DNA of 64,000 nucleotides. Origin: Staphylococcus sp. IVB6214 (lineage in GTDB: Bacteria > Bacillota > Bacilli > Staphylococcales > Staphylococcaceae). A program made the translations under genes and the position numbers. Location: positions 868,001 to 932,000 of the forward strand of contig NZ_CP094723.1 of the NCBI RefSeq assembly GCF_025558585.1. Direction: 5' to 3'. Positions 41,743 to 51,500 of this stretch are shown one piece after another; the stretch's first letter is position 1; the number at the start of each line of letters is the position of its first letter. The notes under the pieces are model-generated. The model was given only the letters and a program-made list of their open reading frames with translations, ran no database searches and was not told where the DNA came from.

Positions 41743-42936
41743 ATGAGCTTTTTTAAAAAACTAAAAGATAAATTTGCAAAATCTGAAGAAGTAAAACCAC
41801 AAGAAGAACAGATTGAGCCCCAATCAGATTCAACAACAGAAGGAGAGCCACAGTCCGACAAAAGAGAGTCTGAGCCAACGCAATCAACGGATAATCAATG
41901 GTTAGATCAAAGTTTTGATGATGATCTAATTTCGATTGAAGAATTTGAAGAACTTGAATCACAAAAAATCGGTGCGAAGTTCCGTGATGGACTTGAAAAA
42001 TCACGTGAGAATTTTCAAAATCAGTTGAACAACTTATTGGCACATTACAGAAAAGTTGATGAAGATTTCTTTGAAGCATTAGAGGAAATGTTAATTCAAG
42101 CAGATGTTGGATTCAATACAGTGATGGAACTTGTTGATGAATTGCGCATGGAAGCAAAGCGTCGCAACATTACAGAAACAGTAGACCTACGTGAAGCAAT
42201 TGTTGAAAAAATCGTTGAAATTTATCATCAAGAAGATGACAAATCAGAAGAAATGGCGATTGAAGACGGGCGTTTAAACGTCATATTAATGGTAGGTGTC
42301 AACGGTGTTGGTAAAACAACAACAATCGGTAAATTGGCACATCGCTATAAATCTCAAGGTAAGAAAGTGATGTTAGCAGCTGGAGATACTTTCCGTGCTG
42401 GTGCGATTGAGCAACTCGAAGTTTGGGGTGAACGTGTCGGTGTAGAAGTTGTTCGACAAGGTGAAGGCGCAGACCCTGCAGCTGTCATGTACGATGCGAT
42501 GAATGCGGCGAAGAATAAAGGTGCAGACATTTTGATTTGTGACACAGCAGGTCGTCTACAAAACAAACAAAACTTAATGAACGAACTTGAAAAGGTAAAA
42601 CGAGTGATCGGCCGTGCAATGCCTGATGCGCCACATGAAGTGTTGTTATGTTTAGATGCAACAACAGGTCAAAATGCTTTAGCACAAGCAAAAGCATTTA
42701 AAGAAGTGACTAACGTAACAGGTATCGTGCTTACAAAATTAGATGGAACTGCAAAAGGTGGTATTGTGCTCGCAATTCGTAATGAAATGCACATTCCAGT
42801 AAAATATGTCGGTCTTGGTGAACAAATGGACGACTTACAACCATTTAATGCGGAAAGCTACGTTTACGGATTGTTCGCAGATATGATTGAAGAAAATGTA
42901 TCGGATGAAGAGGCAGACACTGATGGCAGAGAATGA
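41743..42936 (+). CDS. ftsY: Signal recognition particle receptor FtsY
   Basis: FtsY docks SRP-ribosome complexes at the membrane. The 397-residue protein has an acidic, Glu/Gln/Ser-rich N-terminal A region (about 10-85), the N domain, and the SRP GTPase G domain with [15 protein letters not shown] near 183, [11 protein letters not shown] (IBD region), [19 protein letters not shown] and [12 protein letters not shown]. It overlaps the ylxM start by 14 bp, so ftsY, ylxM and ffh form the SRP operon. Confidence 0.96.
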   Translation: MSFFKKLKDKFAKSEEVKPQEEQIEPQSDSTTEGEPQSDKRESEPTQSTDNQWLDQSFDDDLISIEEFEELESQKIGAKFRDGLEKSRENFQNQLNNLLAHYRKVDEDFFEALEEMLIQADVGFNTVMELVDELRMEAKRRNITETVDLREAIVEKIVEIYHQEDDKSEEMAIEDGRLNVILMVGVNGVGKTTTIGKLAHRYKSQGKKVMLAAGDTFRAGAIEQLEVWGERVGVEVVRQGEGADPAAVMYDAMNAAKNKGADILICDTAGRLQNKQNLMNELEKVKRVIGRAMPDAPHEVLLCLDATTGQNALAQAKAFKEVTNVTGIVLTKLDGTAKGGIVLAIRNEMHIPVKYVGLGEQMDDLQPFNAESYVYGLFADMIEENVSDEEADTDGRE

Positions 42937-43255
42937 TTTAATCAAAACATTACGCATGAACTATTTGTATGACTTCTATCAATCATTACTCACAGAAAAA
43001 CAGCGTAATTATTTGCGTCTGTATTATCTGGAAGATTATGCTTTGAGTGAAATTGCAGATACATTTGATGTGAGCCGTCAAGCCGTGTATGATAACATAA
43101 GAAGAACGGGTGAGCTTGTCGAAGATTATGAAGAAAAGCTCGGCTTATACCGTCGTTTTACTCGGCGCCAAGAGTTATATCGCGCGCTGCGTGATCATAT
43201 TCATGAACCAGAAAGACTCGATCAATATATACAAGAATTGGAAGAATTAGAATAA
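42923..43255 (+). CDS. ylxM: YlxM, SRP-operon helix-turn-helix protein
   Basis: This 110-residue protein resembles a sigma-factor region 4 helix-turn-helix ([21 protein letters not shown], residues about 40-60). It is a conserved neighbour of ffh and is reported to modulate SRP function in streptococci. The start [15 protein letters not shown] matches the S. aureus protein. An upstream in-frame ATG inside ftsY is rejected. It lies 13 bp before ffh. Confidence 0.92.
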   Translation: MAENDLIKTLRMNYLYDFYQSLLTEKQRNYLRLYYLEDYALSEIADTFDVSRQAVYDNIRRTGELVEDYEEKLGLYRRFTRRQELYRALRDHIHEPERLDQYIQELEELE

Positions 43256-43268
43256 GGAGGGTCACTTT

Positions 43269-44636
43269 ATGGCGTTTGAAGGATTATCCGATCGTTTACA
43301 AGCGACTATGCAAAAAATTAAAGGTAAAGGTAAAGTGACTGAAGCTGACATCAAAATGATGATGCGCGAAGTACGTCTTGCGTTACTCGAAGCAGACGTT
43401 AACTTCAAAGTCGTGAAAAACTTTGTAAAGACAGTTTCAGAACGTGCACTCGGCTCCGATGTGATGAAATCACTTACACCTGGACAACAAGTCATCAAGA
43501 TTGTTCAAGAAGAATTGACAACGCTAATGGGTGGAGACAACAGTGCGATTACGATGGCCAAAAAGCCACCAACAGTTGTGATGATGGTTGGTTTGCAAGG
43601 GGCAGGTAAAACAACAACAGCAGGTAAGTTAGCCTTATTAATGCGCAAGAAATACAATAAAAAACCAATGCTAGTTGCTGCAGATATTTATCGTCCAGCT
43701 GCCATTAATCAATTACAAACAGTTGGTAAGCAAATTGACATTCCGGTCTATTCAGAAGGAGACCAAGTCAAGCCTCAACAAATCGTTGAAAATGCTCTGA
43801 AGCATGCAAGAGAAGAACATTTAGACTTTGTAATCATCGATACGGCAGGTCGATTACACATTGATGAAGCATTGATGAATGAACTACAAGAAGTAAAAGA
43901 AATTGCAAAACCGAACGAAATTATGCTCGTTGTAGACGCGATGACAGGTCAAGATGCTGTCAATGTTGCTGAGTCTTTTGACCAACAACTTGATGTAACA
44001 GGTGTTACTTTAACAAAATTAGATGGTGATACACGTGGTGGTGCGGCATTGTCAATTCGTGCCGTGACACAGAAACCAATCAAGTTTGTCGGTATGAGCG
44101 AGAAGATGGACGGTTTGGAATTGTTCCATCCAGAACGAATGGCATCACGTATTCTCGGTATGGGTGATGTCTTGAGTTTGATTGAAAAAGCACAACAAGA
44201 CGTGGATGAAGAGAAAGCGAAAGACCTTGAGAAAAAGATGCGAACATCATCGTTCACATTGGATGACTTTTTGGAACAATTGGATCAAGTGAAGAACTTA
44301 GGTCCATTGGATGATATTATGAAAATGATTCCTGGGATGAACAAGGTGAAAGGCTTAGACCAACTAAATATGAGCGACAAACAAATCGATCATATTAAAG
44401 CGATTATCCAATCAATGACATTGGATGAACGTGAACATCCTGAGAAATTAAATGTTTCAAGAAAACGCCGTATCGCTAACGGTTCAGGACGTTCATTGCA
44501 AGAAGTGAATCGTCTCATCAAACAATTCAATGATATGAAGAAAATGATGAAACAATTTACAGGTGGCGGAAAAGGCAAGAAAGGTAAACAAGGTCAATTA
44601 CAAAACATGTTAAAGGGCATGAACTTACCGTTCTAA
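43269..44636 (+). CDS. ffh: Signal recognition particle protein Ffh
   Basis: Ffh binds signal sequences and 4.5S/6S-like SRP RNA. The 455-residue protein has N and G domains (GLQGAGKTTTAGKLA near 108, DIYRPAAINQL, DTAGRLHID, TKLDGDTRGGAAL) and a methionine-rich M domain from about 300, with the RNA-binding stretch RKRRIANGSGRSLQEVNRLIKQF and a Lys/Gly tail. It ends the ftsY-ylxM-ffh group. Confidence 0.97.
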   Translation: MAFEGLSDRLQATMQKIKGKGKVTEADIKMMMREVRLALLEADVNFKVVKNFVKTVSERALGSDVMKSLTPGQQVIKIVQEELTTLMGGDNSAITMAKKPPTVVMMVGLQGAGKTTTAGKLALLMRKKYNKKPMLVAADIYRPAAINQLQTVGKQIDIPVYSEGDQVKPQQIVENALKHAREEHLDFVIIDTAGRLHIDEALMNELQEVKEIAKPNEIMLVVDAMTGQDAVNVAESFDQQLDVTGVTLTKLDGDTRGGAALSIRAVTQKPIKFVGMSEKMDGLELFHPERMASRILGMGDVLSLIEKAQQDVDEEKAKDLEKKMRTSSFTLDDFLEQLDQVKNLGPLDDIMKMIPGMNKVKGLDQLNMSDKQIDHIKAIIQSMTLDEREHPEKLNVSRKRRIANGSGRSLQEVNRLIKQFNDMKKMMKQFTGGGKGKKGKQGQLQNMLKGMNLPF

Positions 44637-44677
44637 CCAGATATTGAAAAGAAAATAAAAAGGTAAAGTATTTTCTC

Positions 44678-44706
44678 TTTACAAAAATCCTTATACCTGT
44701 TATTAT
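44678..44706 (+). promoter_or_regulatory. Promoter of rpsP
   Basis: TTTACA (44678-44683), a 17-bp spacer and TATTAT (44701-44706), about 50 bp upstream of the start codon. Confidence 0.55.
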
Positions 44707-44755
44707 TATTTCTTGTAGATAACAAAACTTATGACTTTGAAGGAGAGAATTATAA

Positions 44756-45031
44756 ATGGCAGTAAAAATTCGTTTAACACGTTTAGGTTCAAAAAGAAAC
44801 CCATTCTATCGTATCGTTGTAGCAGACGCACGTTCACCACGTGATGGTCGTATTATCGAGCAAATCGGTACTTACAACCCAGCAGCAGTGAACGCACCAG
44901 AAGTTAAAATCGACGAAGAATTAGCTTTAAAATGGTTAAAAGACGGTGCGAAACCAACTGATACAGTTCACAACATCTTATCTCGTGAAGGTATCTTAAA
45001 AACATTCGACGAACAAAAACGTTCAAAATAA
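44756..45031 (+). CDS. rpsP: 30S ribosomal protein S16
   Basis: This 91-residue S16 opens [32 protein letters not shown], the family signature. It is preceded by AAGGAGAG and followed by a strong terminator, so it is separated from rimM-trmD by 242 bp. No KH-domain gene (khpA/ylqC of B. subtilis) lies between them. Confidence 0.97.
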   Translation: MAVKIRLTRLGSKRNPFYRIVVADARSPRDGRIIEQIGTYNPAAVNAPEVKIDEELALKWLKDGAKPTDTVHNILSREGILKTFDEQKRSK

Positions 45032-45047
45032 TACGAAGAACACTTTA

Positions 45048-45090
45048 ACAGTGGGACAAATCAAATAGTGGTTTTGTCTCACTGTTTTTA
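45048..45090 (+). terminator. rpsP terminator
   Basis: ACAGTGGGACAAA pairs with TTTGTCTCACTGT with one G-T pair, then TTTTTA. The stem shares the GTGGGACA core with other terminator and repeat hairpins in this window. Confidence 0.9.
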
Positions 45091-45099
45091 TTAGACATA

Positions 45100-45240
45100 A
45101 AGAAGATAAAGAAGATATGAAAGAAGCGTTTTAAATTCGAACAGAACAGAAGCAATGCGCAAAATAGGTATTTTATTTTGTTGAATTGAGAAGTTCTGCC
45201 GAGAATTTTGCTTCTGGAATACGGACATAAAGAAGCGCAT
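45100..45240. repeat. Dispersed intergenic repeat (copy before rimM)
   Basis: The stretch CGCAAAATAGGTATTTTATT followed by TTGTTGAATTGAGAAGTTCTG and CCGAGAATTTTGCTTCTGG resembles the interior of the recG-fapR gap (GAGCAAAATTGCTTTTCAAA, TTTTGTTGAA, AGTTCTGCCGAAAATCCTGC). It is flanked on both sides by AAAGAAGCG. No coding signal is visible. Confidence 0.5.
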
Positions 45241-45273
45241 TCGTAATAGAAAGATTGTAAGGAGGTTGTTTGT

Positions 45274-45777
45274 GTGAAAATCGAAGTAGGAACAATTGTT
45301 AATACGCATGGGATTAAAGGCGAAGTAAAGGTAAAATCTGATTCTGACTTTACAGATGTTCGTTTTCAGCCGGGGGAGATCCTACAAGCAGAATTAAACG
45401 GAAAAACAACAGATCTAACTGTCAGAGGACATCGCATGCATAAAGGCTTGCACATGCTCACGTTTGAAGGGATTCATAATATTAACGATATTGAGCATCT
45501 TAAAGGTGCAAAGCTGACACAAGAACGTGACCATGAAGCCATTGAACTGGAAGAGCATGAATTTTATTATTCTGATATTATCGGATGTACGGTGTTTAAT
45601 GGAGAGGAAGCGATTGGTCGCGTAACAGAAATATTTGAAACAGGCGCGAATGACGTATGGGTAGTCAAAGGTGAAAAAGAACATTTGATTCCGTATATTG
45701 CAGATGTTGTTCAAAGTGTTGATGTGGATGGGAAAAAGATTGTGATTACACCGATGGAAGGATTGTTAAATGAATGA
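45274..45777 (+). CDS. rimM: Ribosome maturation factor RimM
   Basis: RimM assists late 30S assembly near helix 33 and binds S19. The 167-residue protein has the N-terminal RimM domain ([27 protein letters not shown]) and a C-terminal PRC barrel ([22 protein letters not shown]...LIPYIADVV). The start is GTG after AAGGAGG. It overlaps trmD by 4 bp. Confidence 0.95.
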   Translation: MKIEVGTIVNTHGIKGEVKVKSDSDFTDVRFQPGEILQAELNGKTTDLTVRGHRMHKGLHMLTFEGIHNINDIEHLKGAKLTQERDHEAIELEEHEFYYSDIIGCTVFNGEEAIGRVTEIFETGANDVWVVKGEKEHLIPYIADVVQSVDVDGKKIVITPMEGLLNE

Positions 45778-46496
45778 GAATTGATTATTTAACATTATTT
45801 CCAGAAATGTTTGAAGGGGTACTGAATCAATCGATATTAAAACGTGCACGTGAAAAAGGGCAGTTGACAACACAGACGGTTAACTTCAGGGATTACGCAA
45901 ACAACAAGCATAATCAAGTGGATGACTATCCATTTGGCGGTGGACAAGGTATGGTATTAAAGCCAGAACCGATATTCAATGCGATGCGTGATCTTGATAC
46001 TACTTCAGAGACACGTGTTATTTTGATGACGCCACAAGGTCAACCATTTAACCAGAAGCTTGCAGAATCATTATCTGAAGCAGAGCATCTCGTCTTCATA
46101 TGCGGACATTATGAAGGCTATGATGAACGCATTCGAGAACAATTAGTCACTGATGAAATCTCAGTTGGTGACTATGTCTTAACAGGTGGAGAATTACCTG
46201 CTATGGTGATGACTGATGCGATTGTCCGATTACTACCAGATGTACTTGGCAATCAAGTGTCACATGAAGATGATTCGTTTTCAAGTGGGTTGTTAGAGTA
46301 CCCACAATATACACGTCCTCGTTCTTTCGAAGGACATGATGTCCCAGATGTGTTGTTATCAGGAAACCATGCAAATATTGAAAAATGGCGCCATGAACAA
46401 TCGCTATATCGCACGTATCAAAAACGTCCAGATCTATTAGAGTCTTATCCACTCACTGAAGCAGACAAAAAAGTAATTGAACACTTCAAAAGGTAA
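45774..46496 (+). CDS. trmD: tRNA (guanine-N1)-methyltransferase
   Basis: TrmD makes m1G37 in tRNAs and prevents frameshifting. The 240-residue SPOUT enzyme shows [14 protein letters not shown], the knot motifs [24 protein letters not shown] and [17 protein letters not shown], and [19 protein letters not shown]. It overlaps rimM. Confidence 0.96.
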   Translation: MRIDYLTLFPEMFEGVLNQSILKRAREKGQLTTQTVNFRDYANNKHNQVDDYPFGGGQGMVLKPEPIFNAMRDLDTTSETRVILMTPQGQPFNQKLAESLSEAEHLVFICGHYEGYDERIREQLVTDEISVGDYVLTGGELPAMVMTDAIVRLLPDVLGNQVSHEDDSFSSGLLEYPQYTRPRSFEGHDVPDVLLSGNHANIEKWRHEQSLYRTYQKRPDLLESYPLTEADKKVIEHFKR

Positions 46497-46525
46497 TTGA
46501 AATATTAATAGAAGTATGCTAGTAT
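46497..46525 (+). promoter_or_regulatory. Possible promoter of rplS
   Basis: TTGAAA (46497-46502) lies 17 bp from TAGTAT (46520-46525), with an alternative -10 TATAGT three bases further on. A leader of about 80 nt would precede rplS. Confidence 0.45.
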
Positions 46526-46613
46526 AGTCTAAGTGTGAAAGCACAAATATCACTATGATCCGCTGCTAATCAGTTGTCAAGGCAAGAACATAGGTTGAAG
46601 GAGAGAATAAATA

Positions 46614-46964
46614 ATGACAAACCACAAATTAATCGAAGCAGTAACACAATCACAATTACGTGATGATATCCCATCATTCCGTCCTGGTGACACTTTACGT
46701 GTACACGTACGTATCGTTGAGGGTACTCGCGAACGTATCCAAGTATTCGAAGGTGTTGTAATCAAACGTCGCGGTGGCGGTATTTCAGAAACTTTCACAG
46801 TTCGTAAAATTTCTTCAGGTGTTGGTGTTGAACGTACATTCCCTGTACACACACCAAAAATCGAGAAAATCGAAGTGAAACGTCGTGGTAAAGTACGTCG
46901 TGCAAAACTTTACTACTTACGTAGCTTACGTGGTAAAGCAGCACGTATCCAAGAGATTCGTTAA
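46614..46964 (+). CDS. rplS: 50S ribosomal protein L19
   Basis: This 116-residue L19 sits at the 30S-50S interface. It shows [42 protein letters not shown] and [11 protein letters not shown]. It ends the rimM-trmD-rplS cluster and is followed by a terminator. Confidence 0.97.
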   Translation: MTNHKLIEAVTQSQLRDDIPSFRPGDTLRVHVRIVEGTRERIQVFEGVVIKRRGGGISETFTVRKISSGVGVERTFPVHTPKIEKIEVKRRGKVRRAKLYYLRSLRGKAARIQEIR

Positions 46965-46997
46965 TCATATCGTACGCAAACAGTACGATACTCACAT

Positions 46998-47044
46998 AAA
47001 ACAGGCTCGATATCTGTACAGCAGGTATCAAGCCTGTTTTTTTG
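46998..47044 (+). terminator. rplS terminator
   Basis: AAACAGGCT pairs with AGCCTGTTT around a partly paired loop, followed by a T-run. Confidence 0.87.
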
Positions 47045-47051
47045 CGTAAAA

Positions 47052-47090
47052 AGGCCATGACAATTCATGTTGATTCAGAATTGTCATGGC
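47052..47090 (-). terminator. Terminator that originally served yfhO, now cut off by the IS
   Basis: A perfect 13-bp stem GCCATGACAATTC/GAATTGTCATGGC (47054-47066 with 47078-47090) is followed on the minus strand by CTTTTTACG. It lies 11 bp beyond the IS end. Without the IS it would sit just downstream of the yfhO stop codon. Confidence 0.8.
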
Positions 47091-47101
47091 TTGTTATATC
47101 G

Positions 47102-47109
47102 ATTAAATA
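47102..47109. repeat. Target-site duplication, left copy
   Basis: ATTAAATA directly abuts the left end of the IS and is repeated exactly at 48890-48897. Eight bp is the size made by ISL3-family transposases. Confidence 0.88.
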
Positions 47110-47126
47110 GGGTCTTAATCTTTTGT

Positions 47127-47165
47127 GGTGGGATGGCATGAACTGCTGTCCCGCCCTTTTTTGTT
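47127..47165 (+). terminator. Terminator-like hairpin at the left IS end
   Basis: GGTGGGA pairs with TCCCGCC (one G-T pair), followed by CTTTTTTGTTTTTT. It may shield the transposase gene from transcription arriving from rplS. Confidence 0.5.
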
Positions 47166-47253
47166 TTTTAAATCATTTTGATACAAAAAAAGCGCTCATG
47201 CCTCTATAATTTTAAGTGCCTAAACAAAAAATGAGAGGAGACATGATGCGCCT

Positions 47254-48567
47254 ATGTGTAATGATATATTAAAACTATTAAAAATAAAAGATGAAAATAT
47301 TCAAGTTCTTAAAGTGGAAGAAGATGTAGAAGTGCGTGGTCAGCTTTCTACGGTTGTTTATGGAACACTTTCTTATACACCAAAGGCATGTATGAAGTGT
47401 GGTTGTGTCAATGACGGACAAATACATAAGCACGGTAAACGTGTTTCGCGTTTAACACTATTAAAATCTCAAGAGTCTAATGTTTATCTTAATTTAGCGA
47501 AAGAACGCTTTAAGTGTCTACATTGTTTAAAGACTTTTACGGCTCAAACAAACATTGTTGATAGTAATTGCTTTATTACTAACCGTGTGAAATTAGCGAT
47601 TCAGGACAAACTCACACGTGTACAGTCTGAGATAGACATTGCTAATGATTGTAGTGTTTCACCAAGCACAGTTAAGAGATGTATTCACCATATCTCACAA
47701 TCATTAATAGTAAAACCTTCATCTGGATTGCCTAAACATCTCTCCATAGATGAATTTAAAAGCGTTAAAAATGTGACAACAGCGATGAGTTTTCTGTTTA
47801 TAAATAATGAAACGAATCAGATTATCGATATCTTAGAAGATAGACGTATTCACAAACTTAAAGAGTACTTCTATCGTTTTGATCGTCGTGAACGATTAGC
47901 TGTCAAAACGGTCACAGCCGATATGTATGAACCCTACATTAACTTCATTCATGAAGTATTCCCGAATGCGATTTTAATCTTTGATCGTTTTCACATTGTT
48001 CAGCACCTTAACCGTGAACTTAATAAGCAACGTATTTCTATAATGAATACTTGTCGCTATAAGTCATCAACAGATTACACGAAAATGAAAAAACACTGGA
48101 AACTTTTCCTTTCTGACAGACAAGATATCAACAGCTATGAATACTTTTGGTCGAAGTCCTTCAAAACGTATACGACATCAAGAGATATTTTAGAGTATCT
48201 ATTAAATCTTGATCAGCAGCTCTATGACACATATATGTTAGTTCATCACCTTCGAGAAGCATTAAAACAATGTGATTGGTTACGTTTCAAAGAAACTTTA
48301 ATGAGTGTTGAAAAGAAGCATGTATCACGTGGTGTTTGGCGTGTCATTCGGTTCTATAAAAAATACGAGTATATCCTTTATTCAACAATTAAACACCCTA
48401 AGTTAAACAATGGAGCGATTGAAGGTATCAATAATAAAATTAAGCTTATTAAACGTGTATCATATGGCTATCGAAACTTTAATAACTTCAAGGCAAGGAT
48501 ACTGATTATTTTTAAGCTATATCAACGACGTAAAAAGGATAGTTTACTAATAAATAACGCTGCATAA
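47254..48567 (+). CDS. ISL3-family transposase
   Basis: This 437-residue DDE transposase has an N-terminal zinc finger (CMKCGCVNDG...FKCLHCLKTF, about 48-92) and a helix-turn-helix (EIDIANDCSVSPSTVKR). The catalytic domain shows the family motifs HLSIDEFKSVK (first Asp), ILIFDRFHIVQHLNRELN (second Asp) and NNGAIEGINNKIKLIKRVSYGYRNF (Glu). Length and frame are intact. The ATG is about 12 bp after GAGAGGAGA. Confidence 0.93.
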   Translation: MCNDILKLLKIKDENIQVLKVEEDVEVRGQLSTVVYGTLSYTPKACMKCGCVNDGQIHKHGKRVSRLTLLKSQESNVYLNLAKERFKCLHCLKTFTAQTNIVDSNCFITNRVKLAIQDKLTRVQSEIDIANDCSVSPSTVKRCIHHISQSLIVKPSSGLPKHLSIDEFKSVKNVTTAMSFLFINNETNQIIDILEDRRIHKLKEYFYRFDRRERLAVKTVTADMYEPYINFIHEVFPNAILIFDRFHIVQHLNRELNKQRISIMNTCRYKSSTDYTKMKKHWKLFLSDRQDINSYEYFWSKSFKTYTTSRDILEYLLNLDQQLYDTYMLVHHLREALKQCDWLRFKETLMSVEKKHVSRGVWRVIRFYKKYEYILYSTIKHPKLNNGAIEGINNKIKLIKRVSYGYRNFNNFKARILIIFKLYQRRKKDSLLINNAA

Positions 48568-48628
48568 ATATATTACGTAGTAATCGCTATCTAATATGTC
48601 CTAACACACTTAGAGATGTGTATCTAAA

Positions 48629-48755
48629 ATCATTTCTAATACGAGACGCCTAAGGCAACAAGCCGAACGGAAAATCCATTTTGGCTTCTTTTATTCAATA
48701 AAGCCAAAATTAGTTGAAGTGAGGCGCCTTGGCAAGCGAGTATTAAAGAAATGAT
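48629..48755. repeat. 127-nt imperfect palindrome inside the IS
   Basis: Arms pair in steps: ATCATTTC with GAAATGAT, TAATAC with GTATTA, GCC(T)AAGGC with GCCTTGGC, and an inner perfect 10-bp stem ATTTTGGCTT/AAGCCAAAAT (48678-48687 with 48701-48710). No T-run follows. It lies between the transposase stop and the right end, so it could be a structured RNA, an end-processing signal, or a small nested palindromic element. Confidence 0.7.
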
Positions 48756-48889
48756 GGTATAGAAAAAGCGCACAATTAATAATTAAACTGTACGCTTAAA
48801 TGAATGTAGAGATGACTACATGTTATGATTAAGTTAAAAATAAAATTAGTTACTTTTTATTATCTGCCCACCACAAAAAATGGACTTCC

Positions 48890-48897
48890 ATTAAATA
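48890..48897. repeat. Target-site duplication, right copy
   Basis: ATTAAATA, identical to 47102-47109. It contains the complement of the yfhO stop codon (TTA at 48891-48893), so the stop was preserved by duplication. Confidence 0.88.
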
Positions 48898-51470
48898 TTG
48901 CGACGTAACCACCATCGATAGATGAATGCACTGATTAGACCAAGGACTGTCATGGCAGTGTAGAGTCGCCAATAAGGTAATTCATAACTTAATGTAAGGT
49001 GATGATCTCCTTTATGAACTGGAATTACAGATTGTAAGCCATTACCTTGCTTAACAACGCGTGACTCACCATTTACTTCTGCTTTCATTCCGTCTCTATA
49101 CGGAATAGGAAGTACAAGGTATGAATCTTTACTTGGTCTCATCTCAACATTCATATGCCGATTTGCTTTTGTTACCTTAACTGGTGTTACATCTTGTTTT
49201 GCTTTTTTTACCGTCTCATAATCTTCACCATAGATACCTTTTATCTTCACACGATATGTCCCTTTTTTTAGCTTCAGTTGCATTGGATCATTCGCTGGAA
49301 CACGAACAGTTATAGGTGTCACAAAGCGTTTATACTTGTAGTCAAGTCTTGTTCGTCGCTGGTGAAAATCATCCACTTCTAAATAATGTGGTTGATCTGG
49401 ATGTAACAATTCTACATCCATTTCTAAATAGTAGTCTTTATATTGTTTTTGTGCAGAAGATGGCACTGATATATCAAGGCCACCGAATTGTTTCTTAACG
49501 GTTAGGCGATCTCCATGTTGCACTGCATCACGTGGTGTAATCTTCGCAGACTTCACAAGATTTGGGTTTGATTGAAAAGAGGTATTACCTTTTACATCAT
49601 CTAGTACGACACCTTGAAGCATTGCGTGTTCACGATCTAAAGGTGACTTCAAATCTGACGCATCATAAACTTTAGATGTCAGATGTGCAGCAGGATAATC
49701 AATGGTATTACGGCTATGTGTCCATGTTGTATTGCCATGATGAATGGTATTTTCTTTATGCATACCATAAGGGATAGATGGGTCGTCATCTTTTTTGATA
49801 CGATCTGAAACACCCCATAATGCATATAAGTTGGCACGATTTCCAAGTAAACGGTACGTACTGTTACTGTCGTACTCCATATTAATCTGCATTTGTTTAT
49901 CATAGTACTTTAATATTTCCCCATCAAATATACTAGAATAGAGCGCCACACCATTAAAGCCATAAATCATATTGGAATTGACTGCGTAGTTGCTCATATA
50001 GTCAATACGTTCAAGTGGTGATTGTCTATTTGTAATAGTGTCAATTGTTTTTTGTAGCTCATGACTATGGTACTTTGCGGACTGTAAGCGATCAGTGCCG
50101 GCTTGGTGCGGAATAATATTGTTTGAATGATAATTCAACAATAATACAAACTGCTGGATGATAAACAATCCTACGATCATATAAGTTAATCGTTGTGTGA
50201 GTGGCTTTTGATGATAAACAAAATATGCAAGAATGACTAAGATCAAACTACTTGCAATCATCCACCACATCCGTCCCTCTGATAATAGCACAGTTGCAAT
50301 GGCTAGAGGTATCAATGGAAGCAATGAAATCATATAATCTTGCCATGTCAATTCAGTAATATGTTTCAACCAAATTGAAATCAAGATACTCGTTGATAGG
50401 ACGAGAAGGTAGCCCCAACGTCTCTGTGGATAAGAAAAGCCATTAAAAAGGCTATCGAAATATGGGGTTAAGGCACCAATTAACAGAATCCAAGTCAAAA
50501 TTGAAAACATGCGATAGTAATAGTAACGGTATAACTTGAACGAAAATAATGCAACGAGTGCGATAAATGTAATCGTAAAGTAAAAGCCGTTAGAAAAAAT
50601 ATGATATTTCTGTGTAAAATCAATCAATGGTGCAATATCAAAATCATTGAGTTGTCGATCGTTATTGAGAAATGAACGAACACCTGTTAAAAAACCAAAT
50701 GATGCGATACAAAAGCTGATCATAACAGCTGGTACAAGTAACCATAGCTTTTTCCAACGTGAGATAATATCGTCTGGATGTGTGAAAATCATCCTATAAA
50801 TGAAATAGGCACCCAAAGCCAATGCTTCATAATAACTAAAATAAAAGTTAGAAAACAATGTAAGCGCGATGGCAACTATAAATAATCCAATCTTTCGTGT
50901 TTTAAAGAAACGTTCTATTCTCCAAATTGATAGTGGGAGATAGAGCATGATGTCCCCAAAAAATGACCATGTAAAATTAAAATAATATAGAATCGTTGAT
51001 GTACTGTATAGCATCGCACCTAAAAAGCGATAGGGATTACGAATATTAAACATTTTAAACATCCCATAAGTGATTAGGAATGTTAGAACACATTTGAAAT
51101 ATGCAACGATAATTTGATTTGCAGGCCAAAAATCAATGTGAGATGGATCAATAGAGGTAAATAATTGTAAAAGTTTAATGCATAAAAAATTAATGTACAT
51201 AATAGGAGAAGTCGTGTAGTAATAGGATAAATCTGTGAAATAATCTCCGCCTAACCCTAAACCGATGTCATAAAAAGATGAAAAATTAGACATGCGTTCA
51301 TAGAGAAATAATTGGAACGGCATCATTTGTTTAAAGCCGTCACCTTCACCACTGTGTATCGCACCGTGTAATATAAAACGACCAACGACAGGCGCATACA
51401 CAATGGCGCCGACACAACAAGCAATCAGTATAATCTTTACCCAATGTGGGATACGAGTATTAATCTTCAA
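48891..51470 (-). CDS. yfhO: YfhO-family polytopic membrane protein
   Basis: This 859-residue YfhO protein has about 12-13 hydrophobic spans over residues 10-480 and again near the C-terminus (LYTAMTVLGLISAFIYRWWL), separated by a large extracellular region (about 490-825). YfhO proteins are GT-C-like enzymes that, with CsbB and GtcA, place GlcNAc on lipoteichoic acid in B. subtilis and S. aureus. The start appears to be TTG at 51470 (MKINTRIPHW). A ribosome site is weak. gtcA lies 30 bp upstream on the same strand. The stop codon lies within the IS target duplication. Confidence 0.85.
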   Translation of the reverse strand: MKINTRIPHWVKIILIACCVGAIVYAPVVGRFILHGAIHSGEGDGFKQMMPFQLFLYERMSNFSSFYDIGLGLGGDYFTDLSYYYTTSPIMYINFLCIKLLQLFTSIDPSHIDFWPANQIIVAYFKCVLTFLITYGMFKMFNIRNPYRFLGAMLYSTSTILYYFNFTWSFFGDIMLYLPLSIWRIERFFKTRKIGLFIVAIALTLFSNFYFSYYEALALGAYFIYRMIFTHPDDIISRWKKLWLLVPAVMISFCIASFGFLTGVRSFLNNDRQLNDFDIAPLIDFTQKYHIFSNGFYFTITFIALVALFSFKLYRYYYYRMFSILTWILLIGALTPYFDSLFNGFSYPQRRWGYLLVLSTSILISIWLKHITELTWQDYMISLLPLIPLAIATVLLSEGRMWWMIASSLILVILAYFVYHQKPLTQRLTYMIVGLFIIQQFVLLLNYHSNNIIPHQAGTDRLQSAKYHSHELQKTIDTITNRQSPLERIDYMSNYAVNSNMIYGFNGVALYSSIFDGEILKYYDKQMQINMEYDSNSTYRLLGNRANLYALWGVSDRIKKDDDPSIPYGMHKENTIHHGNTTWTHSRNTIDYPAAHLTSKVYDASDLKSPLDREHAMLQGVVLDDVKGNTSFQSNPNLVKSAKITPRDAVQHGDRLTVKKQFGGLDISVPSSAQKQYKDYYLEMDVELLHPDQPHYLEVDDFHQRRTRLDYKYKRFVTPITVRVPANDPMQLKLKKGTYRVKIKGIYGEDYETVKKAKQDVTPVKVTKANRHMNVEMRPSKDSYLVLPIPYRDGMKAEVNGESRVVKQGNGLQSVIPVHKGDHHLTLSYELPYWRLYTAMTVLGLISAFIYRWWLRRNI

Positions 51471-51500
51471 ATTTGTTCACTCTTTCTTCATTCATTAAAA

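Larger units (their letters stand above)
47110..48889 (+). mobile_element. Complete ISL3-family insertion sequence, 1780 bp
   Basis: The ends are defined by an exact 8-bp duplication of ATTAAATA on both sides. Left end GGGTCTTAATCTTTTGTGGT and right end (complement) GGAAGTCCATTTTTTGTGGT share GG at the tip and the 12-bp block TTTTGTGGTGGG, an imperfect terminal inverted repeat of about 23 bp. One full-length transposase gene fills the left and centre. About 320 bp of noncoding DNA with a large hairpin lies at the right end. The element looks intact and recent because the duplication has no mismatch. Confidence 0.88.
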
